A DNA stretch of 64,000 nucleotides from Eubacterium sp. (GTDB lineage: Bacteria; Bacillota; Clostridia; Lachnospirales; Lachnospiraceae). Within the stretch, counting starts at the first letter, position 1, and each line of letters opens with the position of its first letter. The notes under the pieces are model-generated. The model had not been told where the DNA came from. It did no database searches and worked only from the letters and a program-made list of their open reading frames with translations. The translations under genes were made by a program, and so were the position numbers. Below are positions 9,669-16,954 of this stretch, piece after piece. The stretch spans positions 43,658 through 107,657 of the forward strand of contig JAFZRN010000038.1 in assembly GCA_017619835.1 (NCBI GenBank), written 5' to 3'.

Positions 9669-9699
9669 TGTGACAAACAGTTCAGATCATTTTGTCACA
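9669..9699. repeat. Palindrome C1 (TGTGACAAA...TTTGTCACA)
   Basis: Nine-base arms flank CAGTTCAGATCAT. It abuts palindrome B1 and supplies the TGA stop of the pseudouridine synthase gene. Confidence 0.85.
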
Positions 9700-10711
9700 T
9701 ATTTTGTAACACTTTTGTAATGGGGCCTGACCCCATTACAGAAGTGTTAAATCTTTTGCCGTCAGGGAAAATGACTTCGCAGGCTTCAAGCATCTGAGAC
9801 CTGATACCAAAGTCTTCCCGGAACTTTTTATTTATCTTCGGATCACCATACTTGGTGTCGCCTATGATCGGATATCCAAGATGTGCAAGATGCGCCCTGA
9901 TCTGGTGCGATTTACCGGTGATCAGTTCGACACGAAGTGTGGAAATATCCAATTCTTTATTATATTCCAAAACCTCTATCGCTGTCTCTATATATTGTGA
10001 ATTTTTTTCGTTTGGAAATGATTTTTTTGAGGATACATTTAAATCATAGATTGTAACCTGGTTTGTTTTCTGATCTTTAACTAATCTTGCCTTATATGTT
10101 CCTGCCAGATCAGCCTTCCCGACAACAACCGTATGATAATATTTCTTAAGGCTTCTATCCTTGATAATCTCGGACAGATATCTTGAACCTGCGGGAGTTT
10201 TTCCTGCAAGGATTATACCGCTTGTATTTCTGTCAAGACGGTTACATACAGAGGGCCTGAATGTCTGGAGACTCTCCTCAGTTATACTTCCTGATTTGAG
10301 AAGATAATCGATAACCATCTCATTTATAGAATAATCCTGAGGTTTTGCCTTTTGGGAAAGGATCCCGGCGGGCTTATATACAAGAATAATGTCGGCGTCT
10401 TCATAGATGATGCTCGATTCGGACAATCCTTTAAAAGTGACATTTCCATTCTGGTTTTTATTATCAACATCTTTGTTTTTTGTCGAAGAATCTTTTTGAA
10501 ACTCAGCAATCGTCTCATCACTCAGATAAAACTTAACGCTGTCGCCAACCTTAAGAACCTCGGTGCCGTCAGCCTTCTTATCGTTCAGCTTGATGTTCTT
10601 CTTCCGAAGCATTTTATATATAAAGGAGTCAGGCGCCGCCGAAAGAAAGTTAGAGCAGAGCTTCCTGAGCTTGTATCCCTCTTCATTTTTCGTGATTACA
10701 ATTTCTCTCAT
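9695..10711 (-). CDS. RluA-family pseudouridine synthase
   Basis: This enzyme isomerises uridine to pseudouridine in ribosomal RNA, most like the RluC/RluD group. The 338-residue protein has an S4-like RNA-binding region at residues 15-65. The catalytic motif NRLDRNTSG follows, with the nucleophilic aspartate at 160, and later there is the LITGKSHQIRAHL motif. A poorly conserved Asn/Lys-rich stretch (about 72-92) links the domains. The last 14 residues (VMGSGPITKVLQNM) are encoded by two adjoining intergenic-type palindromes, B1 and C1, and the TGA stop belongs to C1. The native C-terminus therefore appears to have been replaced. The exact rRNA target cannot be told from sequence. Confidence 0.9.
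   Translation of the reverse strand: MREIVITKNEEGYKLRKLCSNFLSAAPDSFIYKMLRKKNIKLNDKKADGTEVLKVGDSVKFYLSDETIAEFQKDSSTKNKDVDNKNQNGNVTFKGLSESSIIYEDADIILVYKPAGILSQKAKPQDYSINEMVIDYLLKSGSITEESLQTFRPSVCNRLDRNTSGIILAGKTPAGSRYLSEIIKDRSLKKYYHTVVVGKADLAGTYKARLVKDQKTNQVTIYDLNVSSKKSFPNEKNSQYIETAIEVLEYNKELDISTLRVELITGKSHQIRAHLAHLGYPIIGDTKYGDPKINKKFREDFGIRSQMLEACEVIFPDGKRFNTSVMGSGPITKVLQNM
9706..9750. repeat. Palindrome B1 (GTAACACTTTTGTAAT arms)
   Basis: A 45-bp inverted repeat with core GGGGCCTGACCCC. It matches B2 and B3 except for a few bases, and lies inside the reading frame of the pseudouridine synthase gene. Confidence 0.9.
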
Positions 10712-10716
10712 ATATA

Positions 10717-11382
10717 TTAAAATCCTAAACTAAACAATGTCTCGCGGATGTATTCGTCGGATGTAAGGGCTGCCTCGTCAGCTTCGCGGATGCGGGCGAG
10801 CTCTTTCTTAAATGTATTTATGTTCTCGGTTACAAAGATTCGGCAGGATATTTCGGGATCGGAATTCAGCATCCCCATAAAACTCTTAACCCTCTCACGC
10901 TTCTTCGCGTCCTTCTCATCGGGTGTAAACGCGATAACATTATTATTATAAACACAGACTGCAGGCAGGAAAACCACGCCGTCTTCGTCAGTGATCGTAA
11001 GATCATAATCAATCCTGCGCCCGGTCTCAGCACCGATCGCCTCGACCTTCTCCTGCAAATCCTTATCCAGCGGCTTACATTTAATAGTCATAAAAAGATC
11101 AATGAGATTCCGCGCAAACGGGATCGACATTACACAGGCAATGATCACGAACCAGGTCTTCCTCGTCTTAAAAACAAGCACGCTGATAAGAACGTCCGCC
11201 ACGATCACGGCAAGAAGCAGGAGCACCATCACAAGCCTGATGATCATCCTCTTTTTGATCCGCCCGTACGTCCCCTTCTCGGGTTCGCCGATATGCGAAA
11301 GAAAGCTGTTATCCCAGCTTCTCTCTCTTTTTATAGCTTTATAAGTTGAATTATCTATCTTACTCACGAAGTCATTCTCCAT
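10717..11382 (-). CDS. Hypothetical two-helix membrane protein
   Basis: I do not recognise this protein. With the ATG at 11382 (MENDFVSKI) it has 221 residues. It would have a short basic N-terminus, two adjacent hydrophobic helices (around residues 45-90, LVMVLLLLAVIVADVLI and VIIACVMSI), and a soluble C-terminal domain of about 130 residues. The start overlaps the stop of the upstream RNA methyltransferase gene by 19 bases, which suggests translational coupling; a longer frame back to 11466 is unlikely because it lies wholly inside that gene. No catalytic motif is visible. It may be a membrane-anchored accessory protein. Confidence 0.75.
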   Translation of the reverse strand: MENDFVSKIDNSTYKAIKRERSWDNSFLSHIGEPEKGTYGRIKKRMIIRLVMVLLLLAVIVADVLISVLVFKTRKTWFVIIACVMSIPFARNLIDLFMTIKCKPLDKDLQEKVEAIGAETGRRIDYDLTITDEDGVVFLPAVCVYNNNVIAFTPDEKDAKKRERVKSFMGMLNSDPEISCRIFVTENINTFKKELARIREADEAALTSDEYIRETLFSLGF

Positions 11383-12860
11383 CCCGGAAGGTATTTGTTC
11401 TTGATCGTGCCGCCCGTGTTCTTCGCGAATCCCAGCGGAAATCCTGCGACACAAACGAGCACCCATCCATTCTTTAATTCATTTTTGTCAAATGTCGTCG
11501 CCAGCTCTAAAGCATCAACATCCAGTGTCTCGCCCCTAAGGTATCGGTAGACGTTATTTGAGTCAGCGCTCAGATCTAGTACATTGTCAAAATTATCAGC
11601 TTTAAGCAGCATTGCAAGGCTCTGGCTCGGCTCAAAGCGGTTCTTCTTTAATTCACCTATATAGATTCCGGTCCTCATCGTACGAAGTCCCTTTATATCA
11701 GGCACTCCATCGGGAACCAGGAAAAGTCTGTCTTTGATAAGTTCAAGGTTAGAACGTTTCAAAAGATTCTTTACAGAAGCCGAATCATTTCCACCTGAAA
11801 TAATATGCTTTAGAAACTCCTCAGCATCATCCGGCAGCTTCCCAATTGACTTAATCTTATAATCCGAAACGAAACTTCCGCCATTATACATAACATTAGA
11901 AGCATCTCCGTCTAATATATTAGACGAACTCTCACCTTCAGCAACTTCATCTCCAGTCATCTTCTTAAGCAGTGAAACATAATGCCCCTCACCATGAACC
12001 CTATGAGGGAAAAGATGCGCAGTATATTTTATAGTTTCATCAGCGCCGTCAATCATATATCCCGGAACAAAGCCTTCGCACATATTTATCGGCACAATCT
12101 CAAGTGAAGGATCAAGCGAACGAAGATACATCACCTGCTCTTCATCTTCCATCGTATCAAAGGTGCAGGTCGAATAAAGTATCATTCCGCCAGGTTTAAG
12201 AAGCTTCGGGATCTCATCGAGGATGCTTCTTTGAATTGCGGCGAACTTCTCATTTCCATTCTGCTCCCATGCCGTAACCATCGAAGAGGACTTACGGAAC
12301 ATTCCTTCGCCGGAACATGGAGCATCGATCAGAATCTTATCGAAATACTGCCCAAAATGGCTTGCAAGTCTTTCAGGAGTCTCGCAGGTTATGATGACAT
12401 TTTCGGCACCGAAGGCCTCGACATTTTTCTGAAGCGCCTTAAGACGGGACGCACTGATATCATTCGAAACAAGAACGCCCGTACCTTTAAGCTTAGCCGC
12501 AAGCTCAGTCGTTTTACCGCCCGGTGCAGCGCAGATATCGAGCACTTTATCGCCCGGCTCAATCGGTAAAGTCGCAGCCGGAAGCGTCGCACTAGCCTCC
12601 TGTAGATAATAGAGTCCGGCAAAGTAAAAAGGATGCTTCGAGGGTGAAAATATCGAAGCATCATAATAAAAAGCATTATCTGTCCAGGGCACCGGAGTAA
12701 GCTCAAATGGGCAGATTTCGAGAAATTCGGGTACAGAAAGCTTAAGAGTATTCACTCTGAGGCAATGATTCATAGGTTCGTCAAGCGACGCCTCGTAAAG
12801 CGGATACTCCTCGCCGAGAAGGCTCTGCATTTTTCTGATATAGCTGTCCGGTAATCTCAT
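11364..12860 (-). CDS. NOL1/NOP2/Sun-family RNA cytosine-C5 methyltransferase (RsmF/RsmB-like)
   Basis: It is predicted to methylate cytosine C5 in rRNA using S-adenosylmethionine. The protein (about 498 residues) contains the SAM-binding motif LDICAAPGGKTTELA, the motif IDAPCSGEGMFRK with the first conserved cysteine, and YSTCTFDTMEDE with the catalytic cysteine. The C-terminal region fits an RsmF-type RNA-binding extension (PUA-like). The start MRLPDSYIRKMQ at 12860 fits the family; an ATG at 12872 overlapping the previous stop is also possible. Near residue 325 it carries ESSSNILDGD, where SNILD is encoded by the palindrome at 11910-11925. Downstream it overlaps a small membrane-protein gene. 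Confidence 0.92.
   Translation of the reverse strand: MRLPDSYIRKMQSLLGEEYPLYEASLDEPMNHCLRVNTLKLSVPEFLEICPFELTPVPWTDNAFYYDASIFSPSKHPFYFAGLYYLQEASATLPAATLPIEPGDKVLDICAAPGGKTTELAAKLKGTGVLVSNDISASRLKALQKNVEAFGAENVIITCETPERLASHFGQYFDKILIDAPCSGEGMFRKSSSMVTAWEQNGNEKFAAIQRSILDEIPKLLKPGGMILYSTCTFDTMEDEEQVMYLRSLDPSLEIVPINMCEGFVPGYMIDGADETIKYTAHLFPHRVHGEGHYVSLLKKMTGDEVAEGESSSNILDGDASNVMYNGGSFVSDYKIKSIGKLPDDAEEFLKHIISGGNDSASVKNLLKRSNLELIKDRLFLVPDGVPDIKGLRTMRTGIYIGELKKNRFEPSQSLAMLLKADNFDNVLDLSADSNNVYRYLRGETLDVDALELATTFDKNELKNGWVLVCVAGFPLGFAKNTGGTIKNKYLPGWRMTS
11910..11925. repeat. In-frame 16-bp palindrome, copy 5 (in RNA methyltransferase)
   Basis: GTCTAATATATTAGAC is identical to copy 1. It encodes SNILD in a variable loop of the methyltransferase. 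Confidence 0.85.
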
Positions 12861-12861
12861 T

Positions 12862-13788
12862 TTATTCTTCATCCGATCCATCATTAACAGGCTCTGGGTC
12901 CATGTTAATTCTAGAATATAAAAAGTCGTACTCCTTCCGGTAGGTCTCATTTTCGGGATACTCTTTTATAAGGCGCTCGGCCTTTTCCAGCGCTTCCTCA
13001 TAATCATAGGCAGCCTCGGAAATGACGATGTCGTTGAACATCAGCTTATCAATATAAAGCATGTCATTAGTCTGAAGACCTCTGTTTATCATAGCGCGGG
13101 CATTTTCATAGTCGCCCTTATCGATATAATAAGATGAAAGCTGGTACGCAACATAGCTGTTCATTCCATATACATCTGCATATTGGTTAAATGCTTTCAG
13201 CATCTTATCTGTTTCACCCTGATACTGGTAACAGATTCCAAGGAACAGATTGGCTGAACTGTTGCCGTTTTCGAGCTCATTTTCAAGACTCGAAATAGTC
13301 GAATCATAGATTGCGCCGCTATGCATCTGATCTAGAGCATTTGCAAGCTTGAGATATTCCTCGATCTTATCAGTCGAAACGCTGGTCTTATTCTCTGATT
13401 TAGTCGAATACTTGAAATATATGTCGTATGCCTTCGAGAACTCTCCCGTCCTCATATAGCAGGCAGCGAGATACATCTCGGTGTCGGCATCCATCTTCTC
13501 GGAAAACCACTGCTCGCGGTCAAATGATTCCTGAAGAAGACTTATCGCTTCGTTGTAATTGCCGCTTTTGAAGGCGGCAATTCCCTGTTCACGAAGCTTC
13601 TCTTTATCAGAGATTGAATGAACCACAATGTAGGCCGTGCCGATTATCACGATAATCGAGAATATGGCACACATCACAGCAAGCTTTATATTTCGGCTCT
13701 TACGTGCCTGCCGCTGCTTATCCTTCACCGACTTCACGTCATTTCCTATTCTATTGTCCTCAATAATCTCTTGTTTCTTCTTTTTCAT
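12862..13788 (-). CDS. Membrane-anchored tetratricopeptide-repeat protein
   Basis: The 308-residue protein has a very basic N-terminal tail (MKKKKQ...), one transmembrane helix at about residues 34-57, and then about five TPR-like units. Examples are KSGNYNEAISLLQESF, RTGEFSKAYDIYFKY, DKGDYENARAMI and YEEALEKAERLIKEYP. TPR arrays mediate protein-protein contacts, so a scaffold role outside the membrane is likely, but the partner is not evident. Its stop overlaps the start of the downstream RNA methyltransferase, so the two are translationally linked. Palindrome A3 lies just upstream of the start codon, between this gene and galE. Confidence 0.85.
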   Translation of the reverse strand: MKKKKQEIIEDNRIGNDVKSVKDKQRQARKSRNIKLAVMCAIFSIIVIIGTAYIVVHSISDKEKLREQGIAAFKSGNYNEAISLLQESFDREQWFSEKMDADTEMYLAACYMRTGEFSKAYDIYFKYSTKSENKTSVSTDKIEEYLKLANALDQMHSGAIYDSTISSLENELENGNSSANLFLGICYQYQGETDKMLKAFNQYADVYGMNSYVAYQLSSYYIDKGDYENARAMINRGLQTNDMLYIDKLMFNDIVISEAAYDYEEALEKAERLIKEYPENETYRKEYDFLYSRINMDPEPVNDGSDEE

Positions 13789-13790
13789 GG

Positions 13791-13833
13791 TTTACATAAA
13801 AGGGGTCTGACCCCCTTCACAGAATTTTCACAT
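13791..13833. repeat. Palindrome A3 (mosaic arms)
   Basis: The core GGGGTCTGACCCC is at 13802-13814. The left arm is TTTACATAAAA and the right arm ends AGAATTTTCACATTT. The right arm contains the galE stop codon. Confidence 0.85.
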
Positions 13834-14838
13834 TTGTTCTCGTAGTGTGGTGATTGCGAATTTCCAGGAATCCTTGCACATTCTCTCCAGGTCGAACTTG
13901 GCTTCCCAGCCCAGCTCTTCTTTTGCCTTGGTCGGGTCGGCAAAGCATGTAGCTATATCACCAGCACGACGAGGTTTGATGCTGTAAGGGATACGGATAT
14001 CATTTGCAGCTTCAAATGCTTTCACGATATCGAGAACGCTGTAGCCTGTTCCCGTACCGAGATTATATATATCAACAGACTCAGTCTTATTGATTCTTTC
14101 AACTGCAGCAACGTGTCCGAGGGCAAGATCCGTAACGTGGATATAGTCTCTTACTCCGGTACCGTCGTGAGTATCGTAATCATTTCCGAAAACGCCAAGT
14201 TCAGGCAGATTGCCAAGGGCAACCTGGATGATGTAAGGCATCAGATTGTTCGGAATTCCATTGGGCGACTCGCCGATAAGTCCGCTTTCATCAGCGCCGA
14301 TCGGATTGAAATATCTGAGAAGTATAACCTTCCACTCCTTATCAGGTACGGTAAGATCTGTGAGGATCCTCTCAAGGAAAAGCTTCGTCGTTCCATAAGG
14401 ATTTGTCGTCGAAAGCGGAAAATCTTCGGTTATCGGGCAGCTCTTCGGCGAACCGTATACCGTAGCCGATGATGAGAAGATAATCTTCTTACAGTTGTAT
14501 TTATTCATCATTTTGCAAAGATTGATCGTGCCTGCGATATTATTTTCGTAATAAAGAAGCGGCTTCTGGACCGACTCTCCTACTGCCTTCAGTCCCGCAA
14601 AATGTATCACTGCGTCAAATGTGTTTTCAGCGAAAATGGGTTCCAGCTCTTCAGGCTTCAACATATCAGCCTTATAAAACTTTGGCATAACGCCAGTTAT
14701 CTTCTCAATCAGTTCAAGAGTTACTTCTTTTGAATTGTAGAAATTGTCAAAAATCACTACTTCGTGGCCAGCTTTAATAAGCTCAACAGCCGTGTGGGAA
14801 CCAATATATCCGGTTCCGCCAGTTACTAAAATCTTCAT
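13828..14838 (-). CDS. galE: UDP-glucose 4-epimerase GalE (copy 1)
   Basis: GalE interconverts UDP-glucose and UDP-galactose, using tightly bound NAD+. The 336-residue protein has the Rossmann motif TGGTGYIGSH at the N-terminus, the FSSSATVYG serine motif, the NPYGTTK tyrosine/lysine pair and YNLGTGTGYSVLD near the C-terminus. It ends with REQM and a TGA that is part of palindrome A3. The second GalE of the window (47494-48510) has a longer [13 protein letters not shown] tail. The last residues here may therefore be altered by the insertion. A strong ribosome site (AGGAAA) precedes the ATG at 14838. It is divergent from tRNA-Leu. Confidence 0.96.
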   Translation of the reverse strand: MKILVTGGTGYIGSHTAVELIKAGHEVVIFDNFYNSKEVTLELIEKITGVMPKFYKADMLKPEELEPIFAENTFDAVIHFAGLKAVGESVQKPLLYYENNIAGTINLCKMMNKYNCKKIIFSSSATVYGSPKSCPITEDFPLSTTNPYGTTKLFLERILTDLTVPDKEWKVILLRYFNPIGADESGLIGESPNGIPNNLMPYIIQVALGNLPELGVFGNDYDTHDGTGVRDYIHVTDLALGHVAAVERINKTESVDIYNLGTGTGYSVLDIVKAFEAANDIRIPYSIKPRRAGDIATCFADPTKAKEELGWEAKFDLERMCKDSWKFAITTLREQM

Positions 14839-14893
14839 AAAGTGTTTCCTTTCCTGAGTAAATAAAGCGAATCTCGTTTACTCATTATGTAGT

Positions 14894-14921
14894 TTGACAA
14901 ATAAACACTTGATATGATAAA
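14894..14921 (+). promoter_or_regulatory. Probable promoter of tRNA-Leu
   Basis: TTGACA at 14894-14899 is a consensus -35 box. The best -10 candidate is GATAAA (14916-14921) with a 16-bp spacer, about 30 bases before the mature tRNA. Confidence 0.5.
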
Positions 14922-14951
14922 CTCACTTTGTTTCAAAAAAGCATACATTTC

Positions 14952-15035
14952 GCCGGCGTGTTGGAATTGGCAGACAAGGCAGACTCAAAATCTGTTGGTG
15001 GCAACACCGTGCGGGTTCGACCCCCGCCGCCGGCA
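14952..15035 (+). tRNA. tRNA-Leu (anticodon CAA)
   Basis: The acceptor stem GCCGGCG (14952-14958) pairs perfectly with CGCCGGC (15028-15034), followed by discriminator A; CCA is not encoded. The anticodon loop CTCAAAA is closed by CAGA/TCTG and reads CAA, for UUG leucine codons. A long variable arm (GGTG-GCAA-CACC) marks a class II tRNA, as expected for leucine. The T arm is GCGGG-TTCGACC-CCCGC. Palindrome C2 begins seven bases downstream and ends in a T run, so it probably serves as terminator. Confidence 0.96.
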
Positions 15036-15041
15036 AACTTA

Positions 15042-15079
15042 TGTGACAAACAGTTCAGATCTGTTTGTCACATTTTTTT
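15042..15079 (+). terminator. Palindrome C2 acting as terminator of tRNA-Leu
   Basis: Perfect 12-bp arms TGTGACAAACAG (15042-15053) and CTGTTTGTCACA (15061-15072) surround TTCAGAT and are followed by seven T residues. The sequence belongs to the same family as C1, C3 and C4. On the other strand it sits just after the ytfJ stop codon. Confidence 0.75.
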
Positions 15080-15491
15080 AGAACTCTTCAGTTAAATCCT
15101 GTGCAATTTCTCTTATCTCTTCAGCTTCTTCAGGAGTTACGGTCTTTCTGTTCAGTACTGCCTTCAGCTTTTCTGCCGTGCCCGGAATCATTTCCAGAAC
15201 CTTACCAAGCGAACCTTTTTCTTCGTTGACATTGATGATCTGTGAGTATCCATCCTTGATCACGATAACAGCAGTCGGTGAAAGCTTTCCGCCCATGCCG
15301 CCGCCTGCACTGTCGGTTCTCTTTCCGCCGAGCGCTCCTGCGCCAACGCCGAAATTCACGTCACAAAGCGGAATTATCGTTGTATCACCGACCTGAATCG
15401 GGTCCCCAACAACCGATTTAGATGTCAGAAATGCGTCCATCCCCTTAAAAAGTGAATTAACTGTTGAATTAAAATCATTACCGTTTGCCAT
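15078..15491 (-). CDS. ytfJ: GerW/YtfJ-family sporulation protein
   Basis: The 137-residue protein has the hallmarks of the YtfJ/GerW family: a glycine-rich centre (GVGAGALGGKRTDSAGGGMGG), followed by SPTAVIVIKDG and a hydrophilic C-terminus. In Bacillus, GerW is needed for normal spore germination, but homologues occur in many Firmicutes that do not sporulate. A strong AGGAGG site precedes the ATG at 15491. The neighbouring upstream gene encodes a DUF2953/YtfI-like protein, the usual partner. Whether this organism sporulates cannot be inferred from this pair alone. Confidence 0.88.
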   Translation of the reverse strand: MANGNDFNSTVNSLFKGMDAFLTSKSVVGDPIQVGDTTIIPLCDVNFGVGAGALGGKRTDSAGGGMGGKLSPTAVIVIKDGYSQIINVNEEKGSLGKVLEMIPGTAEKLKAVLNRKTVTPEEAEEIREIAQDLTEEF

Positions 15492-15556
15492 CTTGTAACC
15501 TCCTGAATCTATCTGAATTTGTCTCTATATTCTAATTATGGAAATGTCTTCCTACC

Positions 15557-16594
15557 TTAAATTTTCTTAGCAAGCTTCACGGTTCTCCAGAAGCTCGGGG
15601 TGAGCGCCATGAAGAGCGCCGGTCCGACAAATCTGAAGAGGAAAATCCTTCCTTTTATATCGATGTTGCCCTCTATGACCTTGTAGTAAAAGTCTGGGTC
15701 TATCGTAAGCCATCTTGCATATAGCGGATAAAATGCCGCTATCTTTCCGAGCATCATACCTGTATCTGCTGCACTTCCGAGTCCAATGTGAAGGTAACCT
15801 TTACTCTTCTTCGGTTTTATCGTACCTAACAGCCTTTTTACTATCTTGAGCGCCCGTTTGATTGTCTTTTGTACGAAGACTTTATCAAGGAACTGATCGA
15901 TATGATCAAGCTTTTTCATTAAATCGTTATATTTTTTATCAGCCGCATCGATCTTGATATCCAGCAAGTCGAGCGCATCATCTATCTTATCCGAAAGAGG
16001 CTTCTTTTCTTTATATTCTTTCGGTTTCTTTTCTTTTTTCTTTTTTTCTTTTTTGGGTTTCTTGTCTTTTTTAGATTTTTTGTCCTTTTTGGACTTTTTG
16101 TCTTTCTTTGGATCTTTGTCCTTCTTATCAGAAGATTCGTCGGTGACTTCTGTATTATCTGCTTCGTCATTCGAAGCGACACCCGGTTTTACGGAAGCTC
16201 CCGTATCGACCGTAAGGCTTGAACCTTCTGAAACTGAAAGTGCTCCCTCATATTCCAGAAGCTCCTCTTCATCAGGAAAGCTTACCGACAACATATCGTC
16301 TTCCTTCTTGGGAACCTTGCCGTCCTTTTTCTTCTTATCCTTTGGCGGATAGACCTTGAAGAAAAGCACCTTGACGTAGTAATCCAGTCCTTCTCCTTTT
16401 ATAAACGATACCAAACCATTTACAATAAGAAATCCAACTTTTGCTTCGGCGACGGTCTCATTTTCATTATGAGTCGCCTTTATCCGGTAACTGATAGGCG
16501 AGAACAATACTAACAAAATGATGAGTAGTACTAATCCTAGAATTACCAGAAGAATTATTCCGATTATCTTTAAGATCGTGAGGAGTATAGCCAT
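15557..16594 (-). CDS. DUF2953 (YtfI-like) membrane protein with lysine-rich insert
   Basis: The 345-residue protein has an N-terminal hydrophobic helix (residues 5-32) and a C-terminal domain with GYLHIGLGSAADTGMMLGKIAAFYPL, typical of DUF2953 proteins paired with YtfJ. Between residues 157 and 198 there is an extreme lysine-rich stretch with repeated KKDKKSKK units, encoded by a repetitive AAG/AAA tract. The preceding 60 residues are acidic and Ser/Thr-rich. Such a charged region could contact nucleic acid or membrane lipid, or be an unstable repeat with little function. The ytfJ gene follows 65 bases downstream. Confidence 0.82.
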   Translation of the reverse strand: MAILLTILKIIGIILLVILGLVLLIILLVLFSPISYRIKATHNENETVAEAKVGFLIVNGLVSFIKGEGLDYYVKVLFFKVYPPKDKKKKDGKVPKKEDDMLSVSFPDEEELLEYEGALSVSEGSSLTVDTGASVKPGVASNDEADNTEVTDESSDKKDKDPKKDKKSKKDKKSKKDKKPKKEKKKKEKKPKEYKEKKPLSDKIDDALDLLDIKIDAADKKYNDLMKKLDHIDQFLDKVFVQKTIKRALKIVKRLLGTIKPKKSKGYLHIGLGSAADTGMMLGKIAAFYPLYARWLTIDPDFYYKVIEGNIDIKGRIFLFRFVGPALFMALTPSFWRTVKLAKKI

Positions 16595-16614
16595 AAGCTA
16601 ATTCTCACCGCGGG

Positions 16615-16938
16615 CTAGCCGTCGGCAAACAGCCCCTTTATGTCCGGGCCGCCCAGTTCTCGATAGGCGTCCTCCAATATGTCGCAGACGATCTGCTTCG
16701 CTGCGTCTCGGGACTTCGCGATCCCGTATATGTCAAGCCGCTGCTTCTGCTTCCTGTAAAACGGCTGCAGCAGCTCGTTGTAGTTATAAATCTCCATGAT
16801 ACCGGCTTCGTAAAGAGGCGGTGTTACAACGTATAGATCTTTCACCGGGCGCTTCAAGGAAACCCGGCGAAGCAGCTTCGAGAACTGCTTGTCGGTAATC
16901 TCAGATGAATATACCTTTTTCGAAATATTAAACTTCAT
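16615..16938 (-). CDS. Hypothetical small protein (107 aa)
   Basis: I do not recognise a family. The protein is basic in the first half (MKFNISKKVYSS, RRVSLKRPV) and predicted soluble, with no membrane segment or cysteine motif. A good ribosome site (AAGGAG) precedes the ATG at 16938. It lies between a larger hypothetical gene (stop 17 bases upstream) and the DUF2953 gene (start 21 bases downstream), so all four genes from 18394 to 15078 may form one operon. Codon use resembles the neighbours, supporting it as a real gene. Confidence 0.7.
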   Translation of the reverse strand: MKFNISKKVYSSEITDKQFSKLLRRVSLKRPVKDLYVVTPPLYEAGIMEIYNYNELLQPFYRKQKQRLDIYGIAKSRDAAKQIVCDILEDAYRELGGPDIKGLFADG

Positions 16939-16954
16939 CCGATACTCCTTAGTA

